NCBI GenBank assembly: GCA_036504515.1
Contig: DASXVA010000004.1
Location: 62,001 to 126,000 of the forward strand
Reading direction: 5' to 3'
Source of the DNA: AWTP1-18 sp036504515
GTDB taxonomy: Bacteria; Pseudomonadota; Gammaproteobacteria; Burkholderiales; Rhodocyclaceae
Length of the DNA stretch: 64,000 nucleotides
In this document: in pieces, positions 1 through 9,091 of the stretch
Layout: each line of letters begins with the position of its first letter
Position numbering within the stretch: the first letter of the stretch is position 1
Made by a program: the position numbers and the translations under genes
The notes under the pieces: model-generated
Told to the model about the DNA's origin: nothing
The model's input: the letters and a program-made list of their open reading frames with translations, nothing else
Databases searched by the model: none

Positions 1-477
1 GAACGCCGTGGCGGCGTTGATGCTTTGCCGGCGCTGCGTCAGACCCATGCTCGCCATATCCTGATCAAGGTTAATGAAGTGGTCTCCGATGCCGAAGCAC
101 GACGGAAAATTGAAGTCCTGCGCGAGCGTATCGTCAATGGCGGCGACTTCGCCGAGCTGGCAAAACTGCATTCCAACGATCTTTCTTCCACCAAGGGTGG
201 TGATCTCGGTTGGCTCAATCAAGGTGACACGGTGCCTGAGTTTGAAAAGGCGATGGATGCGCTCAAATTCAACGAACTCAGCCAGCCCGTCAAATCTCCC
301 TTTGGCTACCACCTGATCCAGGTACTGGAGCGCCGCACCGACGAAGGCTCACCGGAGCGCAAGCGTATGGCGGCGCGGCAGGCCCTGCGCGAACGCAAGG
401 CCGACGAGGCTTACGATGACTGGCTGCGTCAATTGCGCGACAAGGCCTATGTCGAGTACAAGCTTGAGGACAATTAA
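1..477 (+). CDS. surA: Chaperone SurA, C-terminal part (cut by window edge)
   Basis: This is the 3' part of a periplasmic peptidyl-prolyl isomerase and outer-membrane-protein chaperone. The frame is open from base 1, so the N-terminal chaperone domain and the first PpiC domain lie outside the window. The visible part is a complete parvulin/PpiC (rotamase) domain: THARHILIK, then GGDFAELAKLHS, GGDLGWL, and FGYHLIQVLERR, the usual parvulin signature order. After it comes a short basic, charged tail. The order surA-pdxA-rsmA is the classical proteobacterial arrangement and supports SurA over other PpiC proteins. Its last codons overlap the start of pdxA, which suggests coupled translation. Confidence 0.93.
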   Translation, partial: ERRGGVDALPALRQTHARHILIKVNEVVSDAEARRKIEVLRERIVNGGDFAELAKLHSNDLSSTKGGDLGWLNQGDTVPEFEKAMDALKFNELSQPVKSPFGYHLIQVLERRTDEGSPERKRMAARQALRERKADEAYDDWLRQLRDKAYVEYKLEDN

Positions 478-1402
478 GCCCCTCGTCGTTACCAGTGGCG
501 AGCCTGCCGGCATCGGTCCGGAACTGTGTCTTGCCCTGGCGGATGCCGACCTTCCTGTGCCCCTGGTTGTTCTCGGGGACAGGAACCTGATAGAAGCCCG
601 GGCTCGGGCTCTGGGCCGGTCTATCGGGACTCTCAATATTATCCATGTGCCCTTGCGGACAGCTTCGCTAGCCGGAAAGTTGGACCCGGCGAACGCCCCC
701 TACGTCATCGACCTGCTTGATCGCGCCCTGGCCGGGTGTCTTAGTGGTGAGTTTTCTGGGATGGTCACGGCGCCGGTACACAAAGGCGTCATCAACGATG
801 CGGGCATCCCCTTCACCGGCCATACCGAATACCTTGCCGACAAGACTGGCACCGCAAAGGTAGTCATGATGCTTGCCGGTGGCGGCTTGCATGTGGCCTT
901 GGTGACGACCCATCTTGCCCTCAAGGACGTGCCGGCGGCCATTACTCGGGACGAAGTGGAAACCACCCTGCGCATCGTTCATCACGATTTGCACAGCAAG
1001 TTTGGTATCAGCAACCCCCGCATCCTTGTGGCCGGTCTTAATCCCCATGCCGGGGAAGGCGGGCACATGGGGCGCGAAGAAATCGATGTCATTGAACCGG
1101 TTATCGCCAAGTTGAGAAGCGAAGGGTTTGACATCGTTGGTCCCTTGCCGGCAGACACTCTTTTTACGCGCAAGGTTCTGGCCGGCTCCCATGCCCAGGT
1201 GGCCATGTACCACGATCAAGGCTTGGCTGTACTCAAGTACGCGGCCTTCGAGGAAGGCGTCAATATCACCCTGGGTTTGCCTGTGTTGCGTACCTCCGTC
1301 GACCACGGCACCGCCCTCGACCTAGCGGGTACCGGCAAAGCAGACCCCGGTAGCTTGTTCGCTGCCGTCAATATGGCCGCTGAAATCGTGGCACGACAAT
1401 GA
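449..1402 (+). CDS. pdxA: 4-hydroxythreonine-4-phosphate dehydrogenase PdxA
   Basis: PdxA oxidises 4-phosphohydroxy-L-threonine in the DXP-dependent pyridoxal phosphate pathway. The protein begins with the family-typical VVTSGEPAGIGPEL. The metal ligands fall at H155 (TTHLALK), H200 (LNPHAGEGG) and H255 (MYHDQGL). Each is offset by 11 residues from the E. coli ligands 166/211/266, which supports the chosen start. The frame is open from 416, but I start at ATG 449, giving 317 aa. A TTG at 464 is the alternative; neither has a strong ribosome-binding site. The gene overlaps surA by 29 bases, and its stop overlaps the rsmA start (ATGA). Confidence 0.93.
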   Translation: MSSTSLRTIKPLVVTSGEPAGIGPELCLALADADLPVPLVVLGDRNLIEARARALGRSIGTLNIIHVPLRTASLAGKLDPANAPYVIDLLDRALAGCLSGEFSGMVTAPVHKGVINDAGIPFTGHTEYLADKTGTAKVVMMLAGGGLHVALVTTHLALKDVPAAITRDEVETTLRIVHHDLHSKFGISNPRILVAGLNPHAGEGGHMGREEIDVIEPVIAKLRSEGFDIVGPLPADTLFTRKVLAGSHAQVAMYHDQGLAVLKYAAFEEGVNITLGLPVLRTSVDHGTALDLAGTGKADPGSLFAAVNMAAEIVARQ

Positions 1403-2187
1403 AACACATACCCAGAAAACGGTTCGGCCAGAATTTCCTCAACTCACCCGGCGTCATCCGCAAAATTGTTAGTGCCATCGGCCCCCAGCCGGATGACCTC
1501 ATGGTGGAAATCGGCCCTGGTTTGGCCGCCCTGACCGAACCCCTGACGGAAGTGCTCAAGCACTTGCATGTGGTTGAGATTGACCGGGATCTGATCGCCG
1601 GACTCAAGGAAAACTTTCCCCCCGAGAAGCTCACCATCCATGAAGGCGATGCCCTCAAGTTCGACTTTGGGCAGTTGGGATCAAACCTGCGTGTCGTTGG
1701 CAACCTGCCCTACAACATCTCCTCGCCTTTGCTGTTTCACCTGACCGCCTTCGCCGATCAGGTGAAGGACATGCATTTCATGTTGCAGCGGGAAGTAGTG
1801 GACCGCATGGCCTCCGAGGCTGGGAGCGGCGAATACGGGCGGCTCACGGTCATGCTGCAGTACCGCTACTGGATCGAACGACTGTTCATTGTTCCCCCCG
1901 GCGCCTTTACGCCGCCCCCCAAAGTGGACTCCGCTATCGTGCGCTTGATCCCCAAACCCCCGGAACACATGCAGGTTTGCAATGTGGACTTGTTGGGCAC
2001 CGTCGTCACTGCTGCCTTCACCCAGCGCCGCAAGATGCTGCGCAAGAACCTCAAGGAAGTCACTGGTGAAGCCCTGTTGGAAGCGGCCGGCATCCCCCCC
2101 ACCGCCCGGGCTGAGGATGTGCCGGTAGAGGACTGGGTGCGTCTGGTCAATCTGCTGGAAAAGTCCAGATCAAGCACTGGAGCCTGA
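1399..2187 (+). CDS. rsmA: 16S rRNA (adenine(1518/1519)-N6)-dimethyltransferase RsmA
   Basis: RsmA (KsgA) dimethylates two adjacent adenines near the 3' end of 16S rRNA during 30S maturation. The 262-aa product has the expected length. It starts with the typical basic RKRFGQNFL, carries the S-adenosylmethionine loop VEIGPGLAALT near residue 36, and has the catalytic motif NLPYN at about 102-106. It ends with the helical RNA-binding domain (AAFTQRRKMLRKNL). The ATG shares ATGA with the pdxA stop, so surA-pdxA-rsmA form a coupled operon. Confidence 0.96.
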   Translation: MKHIPRKRFGQNFLNSPGVIRKIVSAIGPQPDDLMVEIGPGLAALTEPLTEVLKHLHVVEIDRDLIAGLKENFPPEKLTIHEGDALKFDFGQLGSNLRVVGNLPYNISSPLLFHLTAFADQVKDMHFMLQREVVDRMASEAGSGEYGRLTVMLQYRYWIERLFIVPPGAFTPPPKVDSAIVRLIPKPPEHMQVCNVDLLGTVVTAAFTQRRKMLRKNLKEVTGEALLEAAGIPPTARAEDVPVEDWVRLVNLLEKSRSSTGA

Positions 2188-2203
2188 TTGAGATTCTCAG
2201 GCC

Positions 2204-2231
2204 TTGGGCACGCAGCACTATCCGTTAGAAT
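2204..2231 (+). promoter_or_regulatory. Putative sigma-70 promoter of yggX
   Basis: A TTGGGC element at 2204-2209 and TAGAAT at 2226-2231 are separated by 16 bases and lie 45 bases before the yggX ATG. No other good promoter was seen in the short gap after rsmA. The call is by eye. Confidence 0.4.
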
Positions 2232-2276
2232 TCGCCTTTATTCCCCCACTGATTTCAGAACAGAAAGGACGCAACC

Positions 2277-2549
2277 ATGGCCCACACGGTCAAGTGCATC
2301 AAGCTCGGCGTAGAGGCCGAAGGTCTGGATTACGCCCCTCTCCCCGGCGAGCTGGGCAAGAAGATTTATGAAAACGTTTCCAAGGAAGCCTGGGCCCAGT
2401 GGATCAAGCTGCAAACCATGCTGATCAATGAAAACCGTCTGAGCCTGGTGGACCCTCGTGCCCGCCAGTATCTGCAGGAACAGGTGATCAAGCACTTCTT
2501 CGGCGAGGGTGCCGATGGCGCAACGGGTTACGTGCCGCCCAAGGCGTAA
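2277..2549 (+). CDS. yggX: Probable Fe(2+)-trafficking protein YggX
   Basis: This small cytoplasmic protein (90 aa, the usual length) protects iron-sulfur clusters from oxidative damage and is thought to take part in iron trafficking. The conserved Cys7 sits in MAHTVKCIKLG, followed by the family block GLDYAPLPGELGKKIYE and the C-terminal helix RQYLQEQVIKHFFG. The start has a clear AGAAAGGA ribosome-binding site. It appears to be monocistronic, with its own promoter and a rho-independent terminator just after the stop. Confidence 0.94.
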   Translation: MAHTVKCIKLGVEAEGLDYAPLPGELGKKIYENVSKEAWAQWIKLQTMLINENRLSLVDPRARQYLQEQVIKHFFGEGADGATGYVPPKA

Positions 2550-2577
2550 GCCAGACGTTCTAGCCGCCTGATTGAAG

Positions 2578-2602
2578 CCGCCCGCAAGGGCGGTTTTCTT
2601 TT
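2578..2602 (+). terminator. Rho-independent terminator after yggX
   Basis: CCGCCC-GCAA-GGGCGG forms a perfect 6-bp GC stem with a tetraloop, followed by TTTTCTTTT. It lies 28 bases after the yggX stop. Confidence 0.85.
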
Positions 2603-2624
2603 GGGCCGGACTAATCTGGCCGTG

Positions 2625-3563
2625 CTACCAAGGAAGCGGAGCCGTCCCCGCCACATCCTGATCCTGCTCCGCTCGGTAGGCCGCAAAACGGTCCGTCAGA
2701 AAATCAAGAAAAGCTCGCACCTTGGCGGAGAGTTGCAGGCGCTGCGGATAAACGGCGTAGATGTCCGCCGGGCTGCCATACCAGTCGGGCAATACCTGCA
2801 CCAAGCGCCCCGTACGCAATTCGGGCGCAATGTCCCAGAGGGAGCGCAGCAGAATGCCGTGACCGGCCAAGGCCCATTCCACGGCCACCTCGCCGTGATT
2901 GACGCTGAGATCGCCCTTCACCTTGATATTGCGATTCTGTTTTCCGCTGCAGAGCGCCCAGGTACCGAAGGCCATTTCCCCTTCCCGCAGCACGATGCAG
3001 TTGTGCTCTTGCAAATCGTCCGGTTCCTTTGGCGACCCGGCTCGGGCCAGATAGGACGGTGCCGCACAAAGCACGCGGCGGTTGGAGGCGATCTTGCGGG
3101 CCAGGATGCGGGCATCCGGCGGTTCGCCGAAACGGATGCCGATATCGAAGCCTTGGGTGCCCGCCGTGACGGTCTGATCCGTCAGTTGCAATTGAATGGA
3201 TACGGCCGGATATTGCTGGACGAAAGCGGAAATAGCCGGCCCCAGTTGCTGCCGACCAAAGCCAAAACCAGCCACCAGTCGCAGTAGCCCCCGAGGCTCG
3301 GCCCGGGTACCGCTCAGGCTTTGCTCCAGAGTGTCGATGTCAGCCAGGATGCGCTTTCCTTCCGCGAGGAAAAGCTCCCCTTCCGCCGTCAGGCTCATGC
3401 GCCGCGTGGTTCTTTGCAGCAGGCGCACCCCCAAGCGTTTTTCCAGCAAGGCCAGGCGCCGGCTCACGGCGGGGGCGGTTACCCCCAACTCCCGGGCTGC
3501 TCGGGCCAGGCTGCCTTGCTGGGCCAGGAGCGTGAAAAACTGCAGATCGAGGGTAGGCGTCAT
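2625..3563 (-). CDS. LysR-family transcriptional regulator
   Basis: This 312-aa protein has the LysR layout. An N-terminal winged helix-turn-helix covers roughly residues 1-62 (LQFFTLLAQQGSLARAARELG, then TAPAVSRRLALLEKRLGVRLL). It is followed by a periplasmic-binding-protein-like effector domain. The effector-domain phrases (GLLRLVAGFGFGR, GFDIGIRFGEPPD, ILARKIASNRRVLCAAPSYL) resemble the CrgA/DmlR-like group. It is divergent from the TauE/SafE exporter gene, and LysR proteins often control the divergent neighbour, so the exporter is its likely target. The inducer is unknown. Confidence 0.88.
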   Translation of the reverse strand: MTPTLDLQFFTLLAQQGSLARAARELGVTAPAVSRRLALLEKRLGVRLLQRTTRRMSLTAEGELFLAEGKRILADIDTLEQSLSGTRAEPRGLLRLVAGFGFGRQQLGPAISAFVQQYPAVSIQLQLTDQTVTAGTQGFDIGIRFGEPPDARILARKIASNRRVLCAAPSYLARAGSPKEPDDLQEHNCIVLREGEMAFGTWALCSGKQNRNIKVKGDLSVNHGEVAVEWALAGHGILLRSLWDIAPELRTGRLVQVLPDWYGSPADIYAVYPQRLQLSAKVRAFLDFLTDRFAAYRAEQDQDVAGTAPLPW

Positions 3564-3686
3564 GGCGCTTATTGATAACTTGGAGTAATGAATTGAGTAA
3601 GTTTGGCAATATTAAGCCTGTTGCGGCAAGGATTACCATGGCTTGCCATGAGCGTTGTTGCCGCTCAAGATTTACTGGAACTCCCC

Positions 3687-4466
3687 ATGATCCTGTCCGA
3701 CCTGCCTTCCCTGCTGTTGCTGCCCTTGGGGCTGGGTGCCCTGCTGGGTTTTTCCGGCGGCGTGTTCGGCATCGGCGGCGGCATCATCGCGATTCCCGTT
3801 CTCACCACTTTTTTCGGCATGGATCAGAAGCTGGCCCAAGGCACGGCCTTGGTCATGATGTTGCCGAATCTGGTCATTGCCCTTTGGCGCTACAGCCAGC
3901 GTCAGCCCCTGCCGCTCTGGCGCACCTTGGCATTGGCCGGGTGTGCCATGACGACGACAGCACTGACCGCAGGCGTTGCCAGCAGCCTGGACTCGGCCTT
4001 GCTGCGGCGGTGCTTCGGATTGTTTTTGCTCTGGTTATCCCTGCACATCCTCTGGCAACGCTACGGACGTCGCGCCGAGAGTGTGGATAGGGCTGCGGGC
4101 AAGGCGCTGCTGCCCGAGCGATTTCTGCCCTTGGTCGGGCTGTGGGGCGGAGCTTGTTCCGGCTTGCTGGGAATAGGCGGTGGGCTGGTGGCGACGCCGG
4201 TTTTCGTCAGCCTGTTTCGCCTGCGTCAGGTGGTGGCCCAGGGGCTTGCCCTGGCACTGGTGACCCCCAGTACCGCCGTGGCTCTCAACACATTTTCCCG
4301 GGCGGGTCTGGTGGATTGGCCCCTCGGCTTGGTGCTGGCTGTCGGTGGTTGTTTTATGGTTTCACCCGGAGTGAAGCTGGCTCACCATCTGCCCGAGCAG
4401 CAGTTACGCACCTTCTTTGCCTGGATGTTGGGGGCAACAGGTCTGTGGATGGTGGTCGGCGGCTAG
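3687..4466 (+). CDS. TauE/SafE-family membrane anion exporter
   Basis: This is an inner-membrane protein of the sulfite/sulfonate/organoanion exporter superfamily. The two halves each carry the family repeat: GGVFGIGGGIIAIPVL near the N-terminus and SGLLGIGGGLVATPVF in the second half, with about eight hydrophobic segments. The frame is open from 3603, but ATG 3687 (259 aa, preceded by TGGAA) gives the usual family length and starts directly before the first membrane helix. ATG 3648 is an alternative. It is divergent from the LysR gene. The substrate cannot be read from the sequence. Confidence 0.85.
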   Translation: MILSDLPSLLLLPLGLGALLGFSGGVFGIGGGIIAIPVLTTFFGMDQKLAQGTALVMMLPNLVIALWRYSQRQPLPLWRTLALAGCAMTTTALTAGVASSLDSALLRRCFGLFLLWLSLHILWQRYGRRAESVDRAAGKALLPERFLPLVGLWGGACSGLLGIGGGLVATPVFVSLFRLRQVVAQGLALALVTPSTAVALNTFSRAGLVDWPLGLVLAVGGCFMVSPGVKLAHHLPEQQLRTFFAWMLGATGLWMVVGG

Positions 4467-4489
4467 GCTACTGACCACCCGACGAAAGC

Positions 4490-5176
4490 TCAGGCTTTGC
4501 GGAATTCCTTGACGCCTTCCGGGGTTGCCAGCAAAAGCAGGTCGGCGCCGCGGATGGCGAAGAGACCATTGGTTACGACACCAACGATCTGATTGATGCG
4601 TTCTTCCAGAGCCGCACCATCGGCGATGGAGAGACCGTGTACATCGAGGATCACATTGCCGTTGTCGGTGATGAAGCCTTCCCGTAGCTTGGGCTGGCCG
4701 CCCAGGGCAGTCAATGCTTTGGCCACCTGAGCGCTCGCCATGGGGATGACTTCCACCGGCAGAGGAAACTTGCCCAGGTTTTCGACGCGCTTGCTTTGGT
4801 CGCAGACGCAGATAAAAGTCTTGGCGACCGCCGCGACAATCTTCTCCCGAGTTAAAGCACCGCCGCCGCCCTTGATCATTTCCTGGCGGGCGTTGATCTC
4901 GTCGGCGCCGTCCACATAGACGGGGATTTCCTTGCCGCTGCTGACAACGTCGTTCAGTTCAAGCACCTTGATGCCGTGGCCTTCGAGACGCTTCTTCGAT
5001 GCCTCGGAACTGGCCACGGTGCCGCCAATGCGGTCCGCGATGCCAGCCAAGGCGTCGATGAAAAAATTGGCCGTGGAACCGGTGCCGACACCGATGATGG
5101 CGCCGGGGGCCGTGGTGGCAAGCAGGTGTTTCAGAGCGGCGTCGGCGGAAGCTTTTTTGAGTTCGTCTTGGGTCAT
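4490..5176 (-). CDS. rpiA: Ribose-5-phosphate isomerase A
   Basis: RpiA interconverts ribose 5-phosphate and ribulose 5-phosphate in the pentose phosphate pathway. The 228-aa product shows the phosphate loop GVGTGSTANFFIDAL, the YVDGADEI motif with catalytic Asp, and KGGGGALTREKI. The open frame reaches 5203 only through a TTG. ATG 5176 (MTQDELKK) matches the family start. It is the last gene of a leftward run FUSC - PilZ-like protein - rpiA, 36 bases downstream of its neighbour. Confidence 0.95.
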   Translation of the reverse strand: MTQDELKKASADAALKHLLATTAPGAIIGVGTGSTANFFIDALAGIADRIGGTVASSEASKKRLEGHGIKVLELNDVVSSGKEIPVYVDGADEINARQEMIKGGGGALTREKIVAAVAKTFICVCDQSKRVENLGKFPLPVEVIPMASAQVAKALTALGGQPKLREGFITDNGNVILDVHGLSIADGAALEERINQIVGVVTNGLFAIRGADLLLLATPEGVKEFRKA

Positions 5177-5212
5177 GGCGGTGGGTGAAGTTAGGGGTGG
5201 CAACGGGTTACG

Positions 5213-6886
5213 TTATGCAGGGGATTCTGCCTGGTAGCGAACCAGAGTGAAGTCATCCCGTTGTTCCAGGACTTCTTCGATGAGGATTGTTTGGCGCAGA
5301 CCGTGGGCCAGCAGGAGTAGGCGGTCACCTGCCGTGCCCAACTTGGCATCAAGCAACAAGGTGTGTTCTTCCTGAGAAAGTAGGATGCCATCATGGAAGT
5401 CCGCCAGGGAGTCCCGGCTGGCCTTGACGCACTCATCGTCTCTCAGGGGCCGCAGGCTGACGGGTTCTGCCAAGCCGGGATACAGCAGCAGTCCCGCCAC
5501 TCGTTGCCCTTGGGCGTTGCGGCCAAGGCGCCGGATGACCGCGATCTCCCATTGCAGGGAGCTTTTCTCGCGGAAGCTGAGGAGGGAGCCGATCTTGAGC
5601 CAGCGTTTTTGCTGAGGGACGATCAGCCCCAGTCCTTTGCTGCTGCTGTCGGCAATTAGCCATTGTTCCATCTGGTCCCGGTCACCGGCCAGTTCGAGGG
5701 TTTCCAGTACCTGCAATGGGGGCAGGGGTTCGGTGGTGTCATCGGTTACTTCTTCGGCCACCGAACCGAAATAGTCTTCCAGGTTTTTCGCCCGGGACTG
5801 GTAGCTGGAATAAAGCGCCAGTTGCCTTCCGGAACGGGCGAAAGAAGCAGCGGCAATCATGCGGCGAACCTGGGTGAAACCATGGACCACATTCAACTTG
5901 CCTTCACTGCTTTGTCGCGGCGTCAGGCGTTGAGGTGGCGTGCTCGACCAGTTGTCCCGCAACAGGCTGAACAACGCAATTTTCTGGGCGGGTGTGCCCG
6001 GTGCCTGCTCCAGCCAATCTGCCGGCTTGTTCTTTTCCAGGGAAGAAAGCATGCGCTGCAGGTCGCTGTAGGCCAGACCGGGGCCGAAAAAGACGGCCTC
6101 AGCCGAGGCTGGCCGATTGGCGTTGATACGGGTCGGTGCGGCTGCGTCAAAAACGAAGGGGCTGCGTTCGTCCGGAGCACTGCGCAGGACCAGCATCGCG
6201 ACATCTCGCGCCAGCAACAGGTCGAGGCATTCGATCTGTTCCGGGGACAGGTTTTCCAGAGGTGCCACTTCCAGCATCAGGGCCCGTAACAGGGCTCCCT
6301 GGATGGTCCATTCTTTGCCGCCTTCCGGTGACTTCAGTGATGCCGCATTCACCCCTTGCTTGCGCGCCTGGCTATACAGGGCCGCGTAGGACTTCCACAG
6401 GGTTGCATCACCGGGCCGATAACGGAAACGCTGCAGTTTTTCGTGGCTATGGCGGGTTTGCAGGGCGCGGAGTGTCAGCAGCGCAAACTGCTTGCGATTG
6501 CCGCTACTGTCGAGGGATTCCTTGGGGAAGGCGGCCAACGCCTCCATAAAAGCGGATGCGCTAAGCCGGTAATAGGTTGCCAGGGTCAGCCAGACATCGT
6601 CCGGCAGAGGGGCTTGGGGCTGCGGCGGGAAGAGCTGGTCCCAGGCCAGGGCAAGAAATTCCGCAGCCCGTTCGTCGATCTGCAGTACCGCCCGAATGCG
6701 GGCCTCGGGAAGAATACTGGCTTCCAGTCCGAGCAAGTCTTCCAGGTATTCGGACAGATTGCGCAGCACCGTATTTGACGCACCTACGGTCGCATCGTCC
6801 AGCAGCTGGCGCAACCCCGCTTCTGTGGTCAGGGGATGGGCATCGCCATCGGTTTTTTTGAGGCGGGAAGAAAGCCAATCAAGCAT
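5213..6886 (-). CDS. Conserved protein of unknown function with a degenerate PilZ-like C-terminus
   Basis: I do not recognise a named family for this 557-aa cytoplasmic protein. It has no signal peptide or membrane segment. The first two thirds are mostly helical, with Leu- and Ala-rich repeats, and look like a scaffold. Near the C-terminus, QWLIADSSSKGLGLIVP matches the second PilZ signature (D/N-x-S-x-x-G-x-G), followed by strand-rich sequence (LKIGSLLSF, WEIAVIRRLG, QRVAGLLLYPG). A clear RxxxR motif is missing, so c-di-GMP binding is doubtful. It is 17 bases downstream of the FUSC gene and probably co-transcribed with it. Confidence 0.6.
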   Translation of the reverse strand: MLDWLSSRLKKTDGDAHPLTTEAGLRQLLDDATVGASNTVLRNLSEYLEDLLGLEASILPEARIRAVLQIDERAAEFLALAWDQLFPPQPQAPLPDDVWLTLATYYRLSASAFMEALAAFPKESLDSSGNRKQFALLTLRALQTRHSHEKLQRFRYRPGDATLWKSYAALYSQARKQGVNAASLKSPEGGKEWTIQGALLRALMLEVAPLENLSPEQIECLDLLLARDVAMLVLRSAPDERSPFVFDAAAPTRINANRPASAEAVFFGPGLAYSDLQRMLSSLEKNKPADWLEQAPGTPAQKIALFSLLRDNWSSTPPQRLTPRQSSEGKLNVVHGFTQVRRMIAAASFARSGRQLALYSSYQSRAKNLEDYFGSVAEEVTDDTTEPLPPLQVLETLELAGDRDQMEQWLIADSSSKGLGLIVPQQKRWLKIGSLLSFREKSSLQWEIAVIRRLGRNAQGQRVAGLLLYPGLAEPVSLRPLRDDECVKASRDSLADFHDGILLSQEEHTLLLDAKLGTAGDRLLLLAHGLRQTILIEEVLEQRDDFTLVRYQAESPA

Positions 6887-6903
6887 GATGGCCGAAATAT
6901 ACG

Positions 6904-8985
6904 CTAGCGGGAATTGATGTATTCGGAGAGCTCAGACATTTCCCTGGCGCCATCCCGGATATCGTCCAGCCGTTGCAACAGTTGGGTGTGGGCGCTACTG
7001 GCCGCGGCCGGGGCGTCAGCTGTAAAGGGCTGGCCGGGCTGCTGCTCTTTCCCGGCCAGGATGTCGGCAATGTCCTTTGCCGCTGCAATAAGGCGGGGCG
7101 TCAGGATGTTCGGGTCCAGTTCGCCGCCCCGTTGCTGAATCAGCACACGAATCGAGGCCAACTGGGCCGCCATCAGGTAGCTGTCGGTAATAAAAGTATT
7201 GAGATGTTCCACCGCGTGGCGACGGCTTTCCGGTTCATCCAGCATGCGGCGGATGGCCGAGCCCAGGGCGGCGATGGCATCCACCAGATGTTTGCGCGAC
7301 AGCCGGTAGTACAGCTGGCTGGGGCTCAGGTCCAGGGTCATGCGGGTGTAGTCGGCGCTGGTGCGCAGCACGTTGTTGACCAGGCCGGGGATGTTGCTCG
7401 ATTCCCAGTTGGGCAGGATGAAGCTGAAGCTCCAGGCGATCAGGGCGCCAACGCCGGTATCCAGCAAGCGCTCGGCAATCAGGAACTGGGCATCGGGCTC
7501 CAGGAAGTGGGTGGGCAAGAGACCCATCAGACAGGCGGCCAGGGCGGTATAGCGATAGTTGCGGGTGCCCAGGGCATGGGCTGCGCCGACGGCGGTGAAC
7601 ACCACCATCATCAACACCACGGGATTGTTGGTGGCCCAGAGCAGGAAGGCCGCCAGGATGCAGCCGAGAATGTTGCCGGAAATCCGGTCCCACTGGCGTT
7701 GCCGGGTCTGGCTGTAGCTGGAGCGCATGATCACCGCGATGGTGAGCAGAATCCAGTAACCGTGGGCCGTGTAGGGCAGCACCTGGTCAACGGTGAAACC
7801 GCAAGCCATGGCCATGACAACGCGGATGGCGTAGCGGAACACCGGCGACTTGAAGGTCAGGTTTTTCAGCAACTGGCCAACGCTGAAATTGGTGCGACTG
7901 AGGAAGTGTTCCACTGCCACCCCGTCCACGGCTTCCAGGGGCGGGATGGGCGTATGGGAGGCGCGGCGTATCTTGTTGATCTGCTCGATGCAGGCCAGGG
8001 TCTTGTCGTACACCCCCACTACCATGGCCAGGGGGCGCTGCCCTTCCTGTTTGATGATGGGGCGCAGACGACCCATCTCGTGTTCGATGGCATACATCTC
8101 CGCCTTGTAGTTCACCCCGGAGTCGGGCTGGCTGCCCTTGATCAGGGAGTTGCCGATGAACTCCAGATCGCGGCTGCCCTTGCGCGCCAGATCGCGGAAG
8201 AACATCAGCAGATCGCTGCCGGCAAAGTGGCTGCGCAAGCCTGTGTAATCCACCTGGATCGACAGCAGCAACTCGAACAATTCCAGGGACTTGACCAGGG
8301 TCGCCGCCAGCATGCCGTCCCGCTCTGAACGCATCTGGCGGAACAGCAAATCCCGCGCTGTCTGCAGTTTTTCTACGACTACTGCTTGCTGGGTAATCAG
8401 GGTGCTGTAGCAATCTTCCATGGGAATCGCCGCATCGAAGAAGTCACCTTGGACCCGCAGGTAATTGGACAACTCCTGAATGCTTTCGCCCAGGGCTTGT
8501 TGCCGGGTGCGGAAGTTCAGCTTCTTTGCTACCACCAGGGCATAGGCCAGATACAGGGTGCCCCCCAGGGCAAAGTGCAGGATCAGACTGTTGTTCTCGC
8601 CATGCTTGGGCACGCTCAGGGCCAGCACCATGGTGAAGAAAATGGAGAAGGACAGCGGCACCGCCTTGCGCCCATAGGCGGTGATCATGGCGGAAACAAA
8701 ACTGATGCCGAGTACTGCCGTTCCCAGCCACCAGATGTGGTGATAGCTGAGGGTGATCAGGATGACGACCAGGGTGCCCAGGATCAGCCCCGCCAAGGTT
8801 TCCAGTAACTTGTGCCGGGCCGGAGTCGGGACATCGTTGATGCTGACGCAGATGGCGCCCATGGCCATGCCCGCCGCCAGATCGAGACCGGAAAAAAGAT
8901 AACCGGCCAGGGAAATGACAAGAATGCCCACCGAGACGGTGAAGCCGCTGTAGGCGTAGTGGTCGAAGATGGCGCGTTGCGTCAT
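6904..8985 (-). CDS. FUSC-family inner-membrane protein (YccS/AaeB-like)
   Basis: This 693-aa protein has the duplicated layout of the FUSC/aromatic-acid exporter family. An N-terminal cluster of hydrophobic helices (about residues 15-160) is followed by a long soluble helical domain. A second membrane cluster (about 390-520) contains the family-typical YWILLTIAVIMRSSYSQTRQRQ and RISGNILGCILAA, and a soluble tail follows. Relatives are linked to efflux of aromatic carboxylates or to envelope stress, but the substrate is unknown. It heads a leftward operon with the PilZ-like protein and rpiA. Confidence 0.83.
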   Translation of the reverse strand: MTQRAIFDHYAYSGFTVSVGILVISLAGYLFSGLDLAAGMAMGAICVSINDVPTPARHKLLETLAGLILGTLVVILITLSYHHIWWLGTAVLGISFVSAMITAYGRKAVPLSFSIFFTMVLALSVPKHGENNSLILHFALGGTLYLAYALVVAKKLNFRTRQQALGESIQELSNYLRVQGDFFDAAIPMEDCYSTLITQQAVVVEKLQTARDLLFRQMRSERDGMLAATLVKSLELFELLLSIQVDYTGLRSHFAGSDLLMFFRDLARKGSRDLEFIGNSLIKGSQPDSGVNYKAEMYAIEHEMGRLRPIIKQEGQRPLAMVVGVYDKTLACIEQINKIRRASHTPIPPLEAVDGVAVEHFLSRTNFSVGQLLKNLTFKSPVFRYAIRVVMAMACGFTVDQVLPYTAHGYWILLTIAVIMRSSYSQTRQRQWDRISGNILGCILAAFLLWATNNPVVLMMVVFTAVGAAHALGTRNYRYTALAACLMGLLPTHFLEPDAQFLIAERLLDTGVGALIAWSFSFILPNWESSNIPGLVNNVLRTSADYTRMTLDLSPSQLYYRLSRKHLVDAIAALGSAIRRMLDEPESRRHAVEHLNTFITDSYLMAAQLASIRVLIQQRGGELDPNILTPRLIAAAKDIADILAGKEQQPGQPFTADAPAAASSAHTQLLQRLDDIRDGAREMSELSEYINSR

Positions 8986-9045
8986 GGCGTTACGGAAGTG
9001 GACTGGTATGGGGGAAGTGGGTCAATGATAGCCGGGATGAGCCAT

Positions 9046-9070
9046 GAAAAAGGCCGCCCGGGGCGGCCTT
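9046..9070 (-). terminator. Terminator after lpdA
   Basis: A 21-base perfect inverted repeat (AAGGCCGCCC / GGGCGGCCTT around one central base, 9050-9070) is followed on the minus strand by TTTTT. It lies 22 bases beyond the lpdA stop and closes the PDH operon. Confidence 0.8.
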
Positions 9071-9091
9071 GTTATCCCCGGACGGGCGTGT

